From assembly GCA_027055005.1 (NCBI GenBank), contig JALUNR010000230.1:1-20652 (forward strand): 20,652 nucleotides of DNA, in the 5' to 3' direction. Both the position numbers and the translations under genes were made by a program. Below are positions 1 through 6,228 of the stretch, piece after piece (position 1 is the first letter of the stretch; each line of letters begins with the position of its first letter). Origin of the DNA: Campylobacterales bacterium (GTDB taxonomy: Bacteria; Campylobacterota; Campylobacteria; Campylobacterales; QNZT01). The notes under the pieces were generated by a model. That model searched no databases. It worked only from the letters and a program-made list of their open reading frames with translations, and was not told where the DNA came from.

Positions 1-35
1 GACCAATCTATAACTGAAGGATCTAAGTGATGCAT
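1..35 (-). CDS. cydA: Start of cytochrome bd oxidase subunit I (partial)
   Basis: Only the first twelve residues are inside the window: MHHLDPSVIDWS, read leftwards from an ATG at 35-33. A good ribosome binding site (AAGGAG, 47-42) lies in the tail of the preceding gene. The short VDWS-like ending matches what I remember of epsilonproteobacterial CydA N-termini, where it is followed by RAQFALTA and the first membrane helix. The main support is the neighbour: DUF4492 peptides are typically encoded just before cydA. CydA carries the haems and quinol site of the cytochrome bd oxidase in the inner membrane. The call rests on a short fragment plus context, so it is a probable rather than certain identification. 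Confidence 0.65.
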   Translation of the reverse strand, partial: MHHLDPSVIDW

Positions 36-36
36 T

Positions 37-240
37 TTATTCTCCTTGTGTGAGTTGATTTAAGATAAAATCACTTCTTTGCTTATTATTTTGAAAATGC
101 TCTTTCAAAATATTTGGAAAGAAAAGTTTTATCAGTGTAAATATGATAAAAAGTTTTATCAAAACTAAAAGCCAAAGAGATTTACCAAGCTTCATGTTTG
201 AAAATCCATCTTTATAAAAGTAGTAAATCTTTTTTAGCAT
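37..240 (-). CDS. DUF4492 small membrane protein of the cytochrome bd operon
   Basis: A 67-residue protein with a basic, aromatic N-terminus (KKIYYFYKDGFSNMKLGKSLW) and one membrane helix at about residues 22-41, followed by a short polar tail. The YKDGF-NM-LGK-LW pattern running into a hydrophobic helix is the DUF4492 signature as I know it; these peptides are encoded beside cydAB in Campylobacterota and Bacteroidota. Its role is not established; by size and position it could be a small accessory subunit of the bd oxidase, analogous to CydX. The next gene starts only 1 base after its stop, so the two are surely co-transcribed. A TGGAG sequence lies about 8 bases before the ATG. A palindrome just upstream (255-277) probably controls the operon. 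Confidence 0.8.
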   Translation of the reverse strand: MLKKIYYFYKDGFSNMKLGKSLWLLVLIKLFIIFTLIKLFFPNILKEHFQNNKQRSDFILNQLTQGE

Positions 241-254
241 ACCATATCTCCATA

Positions 255-277
255 TTTAATAAGTCAGACTTATTAAA
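255..277. promoter_or_regulatory. Perfect 23-bp palindrome, probable operator of the cyd operon
   Basis: Arms TTTAATAAGTC (255-265) and GACTTATTAAA (267-277) are perfect reverse complements around a single central base at 266. On the minus strand a -10-like TATAGT (283-278) directly precedes it, so the palindrome would cover the transcription start of the DUF4492-cydA unit, and it ends about 14 bases before the DUF4492 start codon. That is a typical repressor position. I do not recognise the motif as that of a named regulator. With a one-base centre it makes a poor RNA hairpin, so a DNA-binding dimer is the better reading. Confidence 0.6.
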
Positions 278-305
278 ACTATAAGGTAATTGTATGACTG
301 ATAAA

Positions 306-332
306 ATAATAAAGAGTTAATAACTCCTAATT
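306..332. repeat. 27-bp direct repeat, copy A
   Basis: This 27-base segment matches 870-896 at 26 of 27 positions in the same orientation; the match stops abruptly on both sides. Read on the minus strand it contains GAGTT-ATT-AACTC followed by TTTATTATTTTATC, so it could act as a weak terminator. The two copies flank the rhodanese gene. Around it, 241-432 is otherwise the gene-free leader of the cyd operon and the rhodanese 3' hairpin. Confidence 0.75.
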
Positions 333-401
333 ACCTAGTTATGAAAAATGTATTTTTAAAATTGTAAATTTATAGATTAAAGCAGAAGTATAAAGTAGGA
401 C

Positions 402-424
402 AGAGGTAGTAAAAAACTACCTCT
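402..424 (-). terminator. Stem-loop after the rhodanese gene
   Basis: AGAGGTAGT (402-410) and ACTACCTCT (416-424) form a perfect 9-bp stem with a 5-base loop, starting 9 bases past the rhodanese stop codon. On the minus strand it is followed by only a moderately T-rich stretch; on the plus strand it is followed by a longer T-rich run (425-441), so it would also stop antisense transcription. It is probably the 3' end of the rhodanese transcript. Confidence 0.55.
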
Positions 425-432
425 TAATTTAT

Positions 433-825
433 TTATTTTTTTGTGTGAGCATAATGTACTTCCATCAAATCAGCAATATTTGTATCAAGTACATAAACAT
501 TTGAGTATCCTATCATTTCTAAGTATCCTTTTACTCTGTTTGCAAACCAACCTTTTACACACGCTATGACAATAGGTATAGTTTTGTCATTTGGTAAAAT
601 ATCAAGATAGTTAGCAAACTCTGGATATGGAGTATAGTAAGCATTTTCTATCCCTGCTTCTTGTGCATTTTCTCCCTCAACTTTTGCTGGCGGTCTTACA
701 TCTAAAAGTATTGCTCCAGCATCCATTAAAAGTTCTCTAGTTTTGTGTATATCTACATGAGCTAGATTTTCTTTTTGTTTATTGTTATCTATGATGATAG
801 AAAGTTGTTCTTTTATATCTTTCAT
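433..825 (-). CDS. Single-domain rhodanese-like sulfurtransferase
   Basis: A 130-residue cytoplasmic protein with one rhodanese domain. After a polar N-terminal helix the domain shows the CH2A-type LLDVRPP motif (about 40-46) and the active-site loop CVKGWFANR with Cys89, then the GYSNVYVLD strand (106-114) typical of the end of the fold. Rhodaneses carry sulfur as a cysteine persulfide and hand it to acceptors such as thiols or cyanide; the substrate here is unknown. The catalytic loop has bulky WF residues rather than the usual R-S, so substrate preference may differ from the classic enzymes. The start has a strong AAGGAG binding site. It is transcribed in the same direction as DedA and the cyd genes but sits alone between two 27-bp direct repeats, with its own 3' hairpin. 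Confidence 0.88.
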   Translation of the reverse strand: MKDIKEQLSIIIDNNKQKENLAHVDIHKTRELLMDAGAILLDVRPPAKVEGENAQEAGIENAYYTPYPEFANYLDILPNDKTIPIVIACVKGWFANRVKGYLEMIGYSNVYVLDTNIADLMEVHYAHTKK

Positions 826-869
826 TTGTTCTCCTTATGTTTAATATAATATATTTTATGCTTATTTAG

Positions 870-896
870 ATAATAAAGAGTAAATAACTCCTAATT
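870..896. repeat. 27-bp direct repeat, copy B
   Basis: Second copy of the 27-base direct repeat at 306-332 (one mismatch, at 882). It includes the stop codon of the dedA-family gene (TAG, 893-891) and the first 20 bases after it. The minus-strand sequence GAGTTATTTACTC then TTTATTAT gives only a 4-bp stem, weaker than in copy A. The rest of 826-869 is a short leader for the rhodanese gene. Confidence 0.75.
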
Positions 897-1472
897 TAAA
901 TTCTTTTTATGAGTATAATAATATTTTAGAATATATACTATTGAAATACTTATGATAATCAAAAGTATAAAATGCCAAATTTTTGTAATTTCTCCAAACA
1001 TATATTCGGCACTATTTCCAAATATATAACCAAATAATATACCTATCAAACTCCAAATAATTACTCCTAAAGCATCAAAAAAAGTAAATTTTTTATAGTT
1101 ATATTTATAACTTCCCAAGGCTATTGGAAAGATAATAGCAGCACTATAAATAAATCTTGAACTAAAAGCCAATAAATAACCTTTATTGAAAATAGAAGAT
1201 TTTAATTTAAATATCCTATGTTTTAATCTTGGAAATTTCTTTAAAAAATAAATACTATATTTTCTACCTATAAAATACCAAATCTGATCTCCTACAATAG
1301 CTCCAATGATAGATACTAAAAGTGCACTTGAGAAAGATATCATTCCTAAATAACATAAAATACCTGTAACAATTATCATAATTGTACCTTCTAATATCAT
1401 TCCAAAAAATATTACCCATAAACCATATTGAGAAATAAGAGGTATTATTTCATTTAACATATGATGCATCAT
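891..1472 (-). CDS. DedA-family integral membrane protein
   Basis: A 193-residue hydrophobic protein with about five membrane segments. It shows the DedA/SNARE-associated (VTT) features: an N-terminal FFGMILEG segment, the GDQIWYFIGRKY motif after the third hydrophobic stretch (about 61-72), an RFIYSAAIIFPIALGS segment in the place of the F-R-x-x-P re-entrant region, and a C-terminal W-containing helix. DedA proteins act in the inner membrane; characterised members recycle undecaprenyl phosphate or support proton-motive force and stress tolerance. Which lipid this one handles cannot be told. The start overlaps the preceding stop by one base (TAATG), and AAAGG lies 3 bases before the first ATG but 6 before the second, so initiation at 1469 (Met2) is possible. 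It is the third gene of the operon with the permease and the 90-residue protein. Confidence 0.85.
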   Translation of the reverse strand: MMHHMLNEIIPLISQYGLWVIFFGMILEGTIMIIVTGILCYLGMISFSSALLVSIIGAIVGDQIWYFIGRKYSIYFLKKFPRLKHRIFKLKSSIFNKGYLLAFSSRFIYSAAIIFPIALGSYKYNYKKFTFFDALGVIIWSLIGILFGYIFGNSAEYMFGEITKIWHFILLIIISISIVYILKYYYTHKKNLN

Positions 1473-1744
1473 TAACCTTTTAAGTATATTTTTTGCAAAT
1501 AATCATGCATATCAAAATATCCTATCAACATTTCAAAAAGCATTCTTAAACATATTTCACTACAAAAAATAAAAAGTATAAAGATTATCCAAATATATTT
1601 TTTATCTAAATACTTTTCAAAATACAAGATGAAATAATTTCTAAAAATATATATCATGATAGGTATGGAAAAAGCAAATAAATAGTAAAAAAATATCAAA
1701 ATATCTTTTGTTACAAAAGTGTTAAAAGTTAAAAAATCCCACAT
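1472..1744 (-). CDS. Small membrane protein, possibly DUF4282-like
   Basis: A 90-residue protein with two hydrophobic segments (about 14-34 and 50-70) separated by a basic and aromatic linker (FEKYLDKKY), and an amphipathic C-terminal end. The pattern of an LTF-FVT N-terminus, a first helix, then RMLFEMLIGYFDMHDYLQKI after the second helix recalls DUF4282 inner-membrane proteins, but I hold that loosely. Function unknown. It begins 6 bases after the permease stop and ends in a one-base overlap with the DedA gene, so it is translated as part of that operon. No convincing ribosome binding site precedes its ATG, which suggests translational coupling to the permease. Confidence 0.7.
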   Translation of the reverse strand: MWDFLTFNTFVTKDILIFFYYLFAFSIPIMIYIFRNYFILYFEKYLDKKYIWIIFILFIFCSEICLRMLFEMLIGYFDMHDYLQKIYLKG

Positions 1745-1750
1745 ATATTT

Positions 1751-3043
1751 TTACTTAACTATCTGTTTTTTCACAACTCTTTTTGTTATACCTCTTAAAA
1801 GTACCTCTATCAAAAAAGCTACTACAAATCCACTTGCTATAAAGTATCCAACATCAGGTATATGTTTAGAAGTATAGTTTAGTGCTAATATGATAGCAAG
1901 AGCTATTGTAATGACTGCTAAAAATACCAATATCTTGTTTGCCATAGTCTTTTTTATCTTTAAAAAATGCCCAATATGAACAAGCCCATGAATAAATAGT
2001 ATAGATATAGAACCGATAGCTGCTATCTCATCAAGTTTAAAAAACAATACAAAGATAATAAGTATGATAGTGCTTACAACAAGACCCTCTGTACTATGCC
2101 AAACATTTCTCTCATATACTTTTGGCAACTCTCCATTTTTTGCCATTTGATAAGTTACATTTGTAACTGCATATAGATTTGCATTTATAGATGATGCTGT
2201 TGAAACTAGTGCGGCTATCGCCATAATCTTAAATCCAAGCTCTCCAAAAGCTGGTTTTGCAGCTTCAGCCAAAGCATAATCTTGTGCTTTGATTACTTCT
2301 GGTAGAGGAAGATTTCCAAAAACTGCAAAAGTTACTACAATATATAAAATCATAACAAAAAGTATTGCTATGGTCATAGATTTTAACATTAGTTTTGATG
2401 GATCAGTCATATCTTCTGCTGTATTTGTGATAACCCTAAATCCTTCATAAGCAAAAAATGTCAAAGCTACAGACGAAAATATATATTTTGCAGGTGGAGC
2501 ATCTTTTATACTCAATAATGATGGATCTACATAAAAAAATGCTATTACAGTAAATATAATCAAGATTGAGAGTTTAAAAATAACTATAACATTTTCACTT
2601 TTTGCGATGATAGAACTTCCCGCTAAATTTATAAGCATAAAAAGAACTAAAATACCAACTGAAAAAACATTTACCCAAATCGTAGAATCACTTCCTATAA
2701 TCATCATAGTTGCATAAGTTCCAAAAGTTTTTGCAACCATAGCGATAGCTACCATAGCAGAAAGATAAAAAAGTACTGAAAGACTACCTGAAAAGACTCC
2801 TTCACCATAGCATTGAACTAAATACTCAACTATTCCTCCTCTACTTGGATATACAACTGCTAACTTTGCCAAAGAGTAACCACTTAAAAGTGCTATAATA
2901 CCACCCAATATAAATGAAATCCAAACAAGATTTCCTGCTATTGCTCCAGCTTCTCCCAAAAGTACAAAGATACCAGCCCCTACCATAGAACCTATACCTA
3001 AAAACATTGCACTCCATAAACCAAATGATTTTTTATCTTGCAT
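1751..3043 (-). CDS. APC-family amino acid permease
   Basis: A 430-residue protein of about twelve membrane helices. The first helix carries the APC superfamily signature GIGSMVGAGIFVLLGEAG (about 16-33), where the broken helix binds the substrate carboxylate and amine. The sixth-helix region FFAYEGFRVITNTAEDMTDP (197-216) is also typical of APC and LAT-like permeases. These proteins move amino acids or polyamines across the inner membrane by proton symport or exchange; the substrate cannot be read from sequence. It heads an operon with the 90-residue protein and DedA. The ATG is preceded by AAAGGA, and a good -10 (TATAAT, 3081-3076 on the minus strand) lies about 30 bases upstream. Confidence 0.88.
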   Translation of the reverse strand: MQDKKSFGLWSAMFLGIGSMVGAGIFVLLGEAGAIAGNLVWISFILGGIIALLSGYSLAKLAVVYPSRGGIVEYLVQCYGEGVFSGSLSVLFYLSAMVAIAMVAKTFGTYATMMIIGSDSTIWVNVFSVGILVLFMLINLAGSSIIAKSENVIVIFKLSILIIFTVIAFFYVDPSLLSIKDAPPAKYIFSSVALTFFAYEGFRVITNTAEDMTDPSKLMLKSMTIAILFVMILYIVVTFAVFGNLPLPEVIKAQDYALAEAAKPAFGELGFKIMAIAALVSTASSINANLYAVTNVTYQMAKNGELPKVYERNVWHSTEGLVVSTIILIIFVLFFKLDEIAAIGSISILFIHGLVHIGHFLKIKKTMANKILVFLAVITIALAIILALNYTSKHIPDVGYFIASGFVVAFLIEVLLRGITKRVVKKQIVK

Positions 3044-3075
3044 CGACTTCCTTTGAAATTTTTTTAGACTATATA

Positions 3076-3081
3076 ATTATA
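3076..3081 (-). promoter_or_regulatory. -10 element for the APC permease operon
   Basis: Perfect TATAAT on the minus strand, about 32 bases before the permease start codon, in the 150-base divergent region shared with yfdX. No clear -35 is seen, which is common for the main sigma factor of Campylobacterota. Confidence 0.5.
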
Positions 3082-3154
3082 GTGTTAATTATTTATAAAT
3101 AAAATATTAAAAAGTTATTTATTATTAGTTGATTATTTGTTATTGTCATAGTTT

Positions 3155-3160
3155 TATAAT
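3155..3160 (+). promoter_or_regulatory. -10 element for yfdX-hdeD
   Basis: TATAAT on the plus strand, 33 bases before the yfdX start codon. Upstream sequence is A+T-rich with no clear -35. The rest of 3044-3193 shows nothing else I can name. Confidence 0.45.
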
Positions 3161-3193
3161 TGATATTGATAAAAAATATTAAGGAGAATTATC

Positions 3194-4219
3194 ATGAAAA
3201 GAGTAATAAGTAGTTCAGTTGTAGCAGTAGCAGTTTTAATGAGTAGTATAAATTTATCAGCAAAAGATACTCAGTTGAAACTAACACATAAACAAATGGT
3301 TCAAAAAAGTATCAAAGGTGAAGCTGAAAGGCAAAATAAAATCTTTGATAAAACTTCAAAAGAGATTTCGGTTGCTTTAGGTGATACTTTTAAAGCTTTA
3401 ACAGCTTTAAAATATGGTAAAAACAAAGAAGCGATCAAACTTTTAAAACAATCAGATAAAAAGTTTGATGAAGTTTTAAAACAAAATCCAAAACTTAAAC
3501 TTATCCCGGTTGAAAACAGAGTTGAAGTTTTTGCATTTGATGGAAGTGCAAAGGATATAAAATTAGCACTAAATAGTGCAATTACACTTTTAAAACATCA
3601 TAAAACCCAATCAGCAAGAGATATTTTGATACCTTTAAAAGATGAAATGGATATAACAACTATGTATCTTCCTATGGATGCCTATCCTGCTTTTATAAAA
3701 ACATCCATCAAACAGTTGGAAGAAAAAGATACAAAAGGTGCAATGGCAACTTTGATAGATGGCTTTAATACTTTAGTAGGACAAAAAGTAGTTGTTCCAA
3801 CCTCTTTGATAATGGCTCAAGATTTGATAGGAAGTGCATCAAAACTAGATAAAAAGAAAAAAGATGAAGCTACAAAACTCTTAAATTTAGCAGATAATGA
3901 ACTAAAAAAAGCTGTTTATCTTGGATATGTAGATGGAGATTCAAAAGTTTATAAAAACTTAGAAAAGTCTATATCAAATGTCGAAAAAGAGATAAAAGGT
4001 AAAAATAAAGTAGAAAAGTTGTATGATGACTTAAAGAATAGTTTTGGATCTTTTATGAAAAAATTTAGAAGTGAAAAAGAGAAGGTTTCTAACAAATCTC
4101 ACCAAAGTGCAGAGCAACAAGTAGAGAGCTATGAGAAAAAACAGATGCAAAAAGCTATAAAAGAAGCAGGTAGATTTAAAAATGAAGTTAAAAAGGACTT
4201 AAAAAATACTGAAAAATAG
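3194..4219 (+). CDS. yfdX: YfdX-family periplasmic protein with long C-terminal extension
   Basis: A 341-residue exported protein. Residues 1-23 are a signal peptide (basic start, hydrophobic core, cleavage after LSA). The YfdX domain spans about 45-265: repeated helices with the FKALTALKYGKNKEAIKLL segment, LIPVENRVEVFAFDG (103-117), the aromatic MYLPMDAYP stretch (157-165) and the VGQKVVVPTSLIMAQDLI segment (195-212). E. coli YfdX is about 211 residues; here roughly 75 extra lysine- and glutamate-rich residues (266-341) follow, probably helical or coiled coil. YfdX proteins are linked to acid and envelope stress and are often encoded beside HdeD, as here: the next ATG is 9 bases after this stop. 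The AAGGAG binding site is strong. Confidence 0.85.
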   Translation: MKRVISSSVVAVAVLMSSINLSAKDTQLKLTHKQMVQKSIKGEAERQNKIFDKTSKEISVALGDTFKALTALKYGKNKEAIKLLKQSDKKFDEVLKQNPKLKLIPVENRVEVFAFDGSAKDIKLALNSAITLLKHHKTQSARDILIPLKDEMDITTMYLPMDAYPAFIKTSIKQLEEKDTKGAMATLIDGFNTLVGQKVVVPTSLIMAQDLIGSASKLDKKKKDEATKLLNLADNELKKAVYLGYVDGDSKVYKNLEKSISNVEKEIKGKNKVEKLYDDLKNSFGSFMKKFRSEKEKVSNKSHQSAEQQVESYEKKQMQKAIKEAGRFKNEVKKDLKNTEK

Positions 4220-4228
4220 GAGGAAAAA

Positions 4229-4792
4229 ATGTGGAATTATGGATTGTTACCAAGTGATGTAGATTTACTACCCAAAGTAGGTAAACACACAGTTTTAGTA
4301 GGAGTTATTTTAACAATAGTAGGGTTTGTGGGGATTATATTTCCCCTTTTTACAACTTTGGCTACTATTTCATTTATAGCTTGGTTAATGTTGTTTGGTG
4401 GAATAGTTGCTGGGTTTTTAACACTTAAAACAAATGCAAAAGATTGGCTTGGATGGCTAAAAACTTTTCTACTTATAGCAACAGGTTTATTGATACTAGT
4501 AGATCCTTTTACAGGTGTACAAGCATTAGGGCTTTTACTTGTTATTTATTTTTTAACAGATGCTTTTGCAAGTTTTGCACTTGGAAGTAATATGAAACCT
4601 AATACTGGTTGGTGGGTTTGGTTTTTAAATGGTGTTTTCTCTGTTATACTTGCTATAATATTTTTGACATCTTGGAGTTCTTTTGCTGAGGAAGCATGGC
4701 TTATAGGAATATTTGTATCAATAAGTTTACTTATGGATGGTCTTACACTACTATTTGTAGGTAAAAAGATACAAAATATAGAAAAAAATTGA
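4229..4792 (+). CDS. hdeD: HdeD-family (DUF308) acid-resistance membrane protein
   Basis: A 187-residue protein with six predicted membrane helices arranged as three hairpins, the DUF308 repeat pattern. Typical features are the first hairpin GVILTIVGFVGIIFPLFTTL, the GG in the second (LFGGIVAGFL) and the WWVWFLNGVFSVILAI segment opening the third pair. E. coli HdeD lies in the inner membrane and contributes to acid resistance at high cell density. Placement directly after yfdX, with AGGAGG 4 bases before the ATG, argues for one envelope-stress operon. A stem-loop follows the stop codon. The mechanism is not known for the family. Confidence 0.88.
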   Translation: MWNYGLLPSDVDLLPKVGKHTVLVGVILTIVGFVGIIFPLFTTLATISFIAWLMLFGGIVAGFLTLKTNAKDWLGWLKTFLLIATGLLILVDPFTGVQALGLLLVIYFLTDAFASFALGSNMKPNTGWWVWFLNGVFSVILAIIFLTSWSSFAEEAWLIGIFVSISLLMDGLTLLFVGKKIQNIEKN

Positions 4793-4799
4793 TTTTTTT

Positions 4800-4833
4800 A
4801 GAGATAAAGAGTTAACTTTACTCTTTTATCTCT
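4800..4833. terminator. Terminator hairpin between hdeD and the cyclophilin gene
   Basis: AGAGATAAAGAG (4800-4811) pairs with CTCTTTTATCTCT (4821-4833) with one bulged base and a 9-base loop. On the plus strand it is followed by a T-rich ATACTTTTTAT, fitting termination of yfdX-hdeD. The right arm lies within the last codons of the convergent cyclophilin gene, so it may end both transcripts. The segment ATAAAGAGTTA resembles part of the 27-bp repeat near the rhodanese gene. Confidence 0.6.
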
Positions 4834-5339
4834 ATACTTTTTATAACTTGATCTTTTATAGGTTTATCCATTGCACCAGTTTTTACACTATCTATTTTTA
4901 AAACTGTATCAAATCCATCTATAACATTTCCAAAGATAGTATATCCTCCATTTAACCAAGGAGTTGGAGCTACTGTTATAAAAAATTGACTACCATTTGT
5001 ATTTGGTCCTTTATTTGCCATTGCTAGGATTCCAGAGTGATCAAAAGTAACATTTGGGGCATATTCATTTTTAAACTCTTTCCCATATATACTTTTCCCA
5101 CCCATTCCAGTTCCAGTTGGATCTCCACCTTGTATCATAAAACCTTTTATAACTCTGTGAAAGATAGTACTTTTATAATAATTTTTTTTGGAAAGAGCAA
5201 TAAAATTTTTTACTGCAAGCGGGGCAATCTTAGGATATAGCTCTAAAGTTATATCCCCCTGATTTGTATGGATGATAGCTTTTGGATTGTTAGCTAATAA
5301 AGATATAGCTGTTGCAATAAGAAATAAAATTTTTTTCAT
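4818..5339 (-). CDS. Exported cyclophilin-type peptidyl-prolyl isomerase
   Basis: A 173-residue protein: signal peptide at 1-16, then a single cyclophilin domain. It shows FHRVIKGFMIQGGDPTGTG (60-78) with the catalytic arginine (Arg62), Phe67 and Gln70, then ANKGPNTNGSQFFIT (108-122) and PWLNGGYTIFG (127-137). The Trp that binds cyclosporin in eukaryotic enzymes is present, and the usual active-site His near GG-x-TIFG is Tyr, as in some bacterial periplasmic cyclophilins such as E. coli PpiA. It speeds cis-trans isomerisation of proline bonds and so helps fold exported proteins. It is monocistronic by layout. Its AAAGGTG binding site and a TATAAT -10 are both within an inverted repeat (5345-5382). 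Confidence 0.92.
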   Translation of the reverse strand: MKKILFLIATAISLLANNPKAIIHTNQGDITLELYPKIAPLAVKNFIALSKKNYYKSTIFHRVIKGFMIQGGDPTGTGMGGKSIYGKEFKNEYAPNVTFDHSGILAMANKGPNTNGSQFFITVAPTPWLNGGYTIFGNVIDGFDTVLKIDSVKTGAMDKPIKDQVIKSIEIKE

Positions 5340-5344
5340 TTGTT

Positions 5345-5382
5345 CACCTTTGTATTAATTTTTACTATTATATACAAAGGTG
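5345..5382 (-). promoter_or_regulatory. Inverted repeat spanning the cyclophilin promoter and ribosome binding site
   Basis: CACCTTTGTAT (5345-5355) and ATACAAAGGTG (5372-5382) are perfect 11-base complements with a 16-base spacer. Read on the minus strand, TATAAT (5372-5367) lies at the edge of the upstream arm and the AAAGGTG binding site forms the downstream arm. Transcripts starting from that -10 carry only the downstream arm. Read-through RNA from the response regulator gene would carry both arms and could hide the ribosome binding site. As DNA it could be an operator. Confidence 0.55.
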
Positions 5383-5388
5383 TTGAAA

Positions 5389-6045
5389 TTAGCTTATAAG
5401 ATCAACTCTTTTGAATCTATATACTTTATTTTTTATTTTTTCTAATATTCCAGCACTTATAAGTTGTTTAAACATATTTACAACTGTTGGTTTACTTACA
5501 TCCAGTGCTTCCATAATATCTTGATATGAACCATGGAAAACTTTTTCTTCATCTAAATTGTTTATGATAAATTGAAGTATTTCTATTTTTTTACCACCTA
5601 CTAGTGCAGAAAGAGATTCTACAACATGAGCACAACCCTCTATTTGTTTCTTTTGTATTATAGGAAGCATTACATTGTAAATAGTATTTATCAAATCTTT
5701 TATATTTATAGGTTTTACAATATAACCATCTACCTTTAGATTTATGGCATCTAGTAGATATTCAGTATCTGTATGTGCAGTTGTTATAATACAAGGTATA
5801 TCAAGATTTAAATCTTGTTTTATAGCTTTTATCATATCTATACCATTCATCTTCGGCATATTAATATCAGCAACTATTATATCATACTTATTAGCTTTTA
5901 ACATTTCAAGTGCTTCTTCTCCATCTTCTGCTACTGAAACATTTTTTACAAAATCATCTAAAATAAGTTTAGTTTGATTTAGTACATCTTTATCATCTTC
6001 TACATAGAGAAGTTCTATATCTTTTAAGCTATTTAAATCCATCAT
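5389..6045 (-). CDS. Response regulator with C-terminal winged-helix domain
   Basis: A 218-residue protein. The receiver domain (about 8-125) has the acidic pair Asp17-Asp18, the phospho-acceptor Asp60 in VADINMPKMNG, Thr88/Thr89 and Lys111-Pro112 in VKPIN. A linker leads to a winged helix-turn-helix at about 150-212 (YQDIMEALDVSKPTVVNMFKQL then GILEKIKNKVYRF). This output domain is not OmpR or NarL type; it recalls RepL/Crp-like winged helices. It presumably binds DNA when phosphorylated by the histidine kinase encoded upstream (6229-7311). AGGAG lies 3 bases before the first ATG and 6 before the second, so Met2 (6042) may be the true start. A TATAAT (6080-6075, minus strand) about 30 bases upstream indicates its own promoter. 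Confidence 0.88.
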   Translation of the reverse strand: MMDLNSLKDIELLYVEDDKDVLNQTKLILDDFVKNVSVAEDGEEALEMLKANKYDIIVADINMPKMNGIDMIKAIKQDLNLDIPCIITTAHTDTEYLLDAINLKVDGYIVKPINIKDLINTIYNVMLPIIQKKQIEGCAHVVESLSALVGGKKIEILQFIINNLDEEKVFHGSYQDIMEALDVSKPTVVNMFKQLISAGILEKIKNKVYRFKRVDLIS

Positions 6046-6074
6046 TAACTCCTAATTAATTCTTTTATTTTTAA

Positions 6075-6080
6075 ATTATA
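6075..6080 (-). promoter_or_regulatory. -10 element for the response regulator gene
   Basis: TATAAT on the minus strand, about 30 bases before the start codon. The 183-base gap between kinase and regulator genes (6046-6228) holds this element and a second TATAAT near 6140; no ORF is visible there. The regulator can therefore be expressed separately from the kinase. Confidence 0.45.
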
Positions 6081-6228
6081 TCAAATATTTAATTATTTTT
6101 TTATAAATTTGTTTAAAATATTTTACTAAAAGCCCAATTATAAAGGGAAAATGATACTTTTTATGAGTAAAAAAAAGTTTGATTTTAATTATTTTTTTTA
6201 AGATTTTGAGGAAAATTAACTTTTCTTC

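Noticed and set aside
306..896. The 27-bp repeats as attachment sites or ends of a mobile element
   Set aside because: They are direct, not inverted, no transposase or integrase lies between them, and the interior is one rhodanese gene; a duplication or terminator-like origin is simpler.
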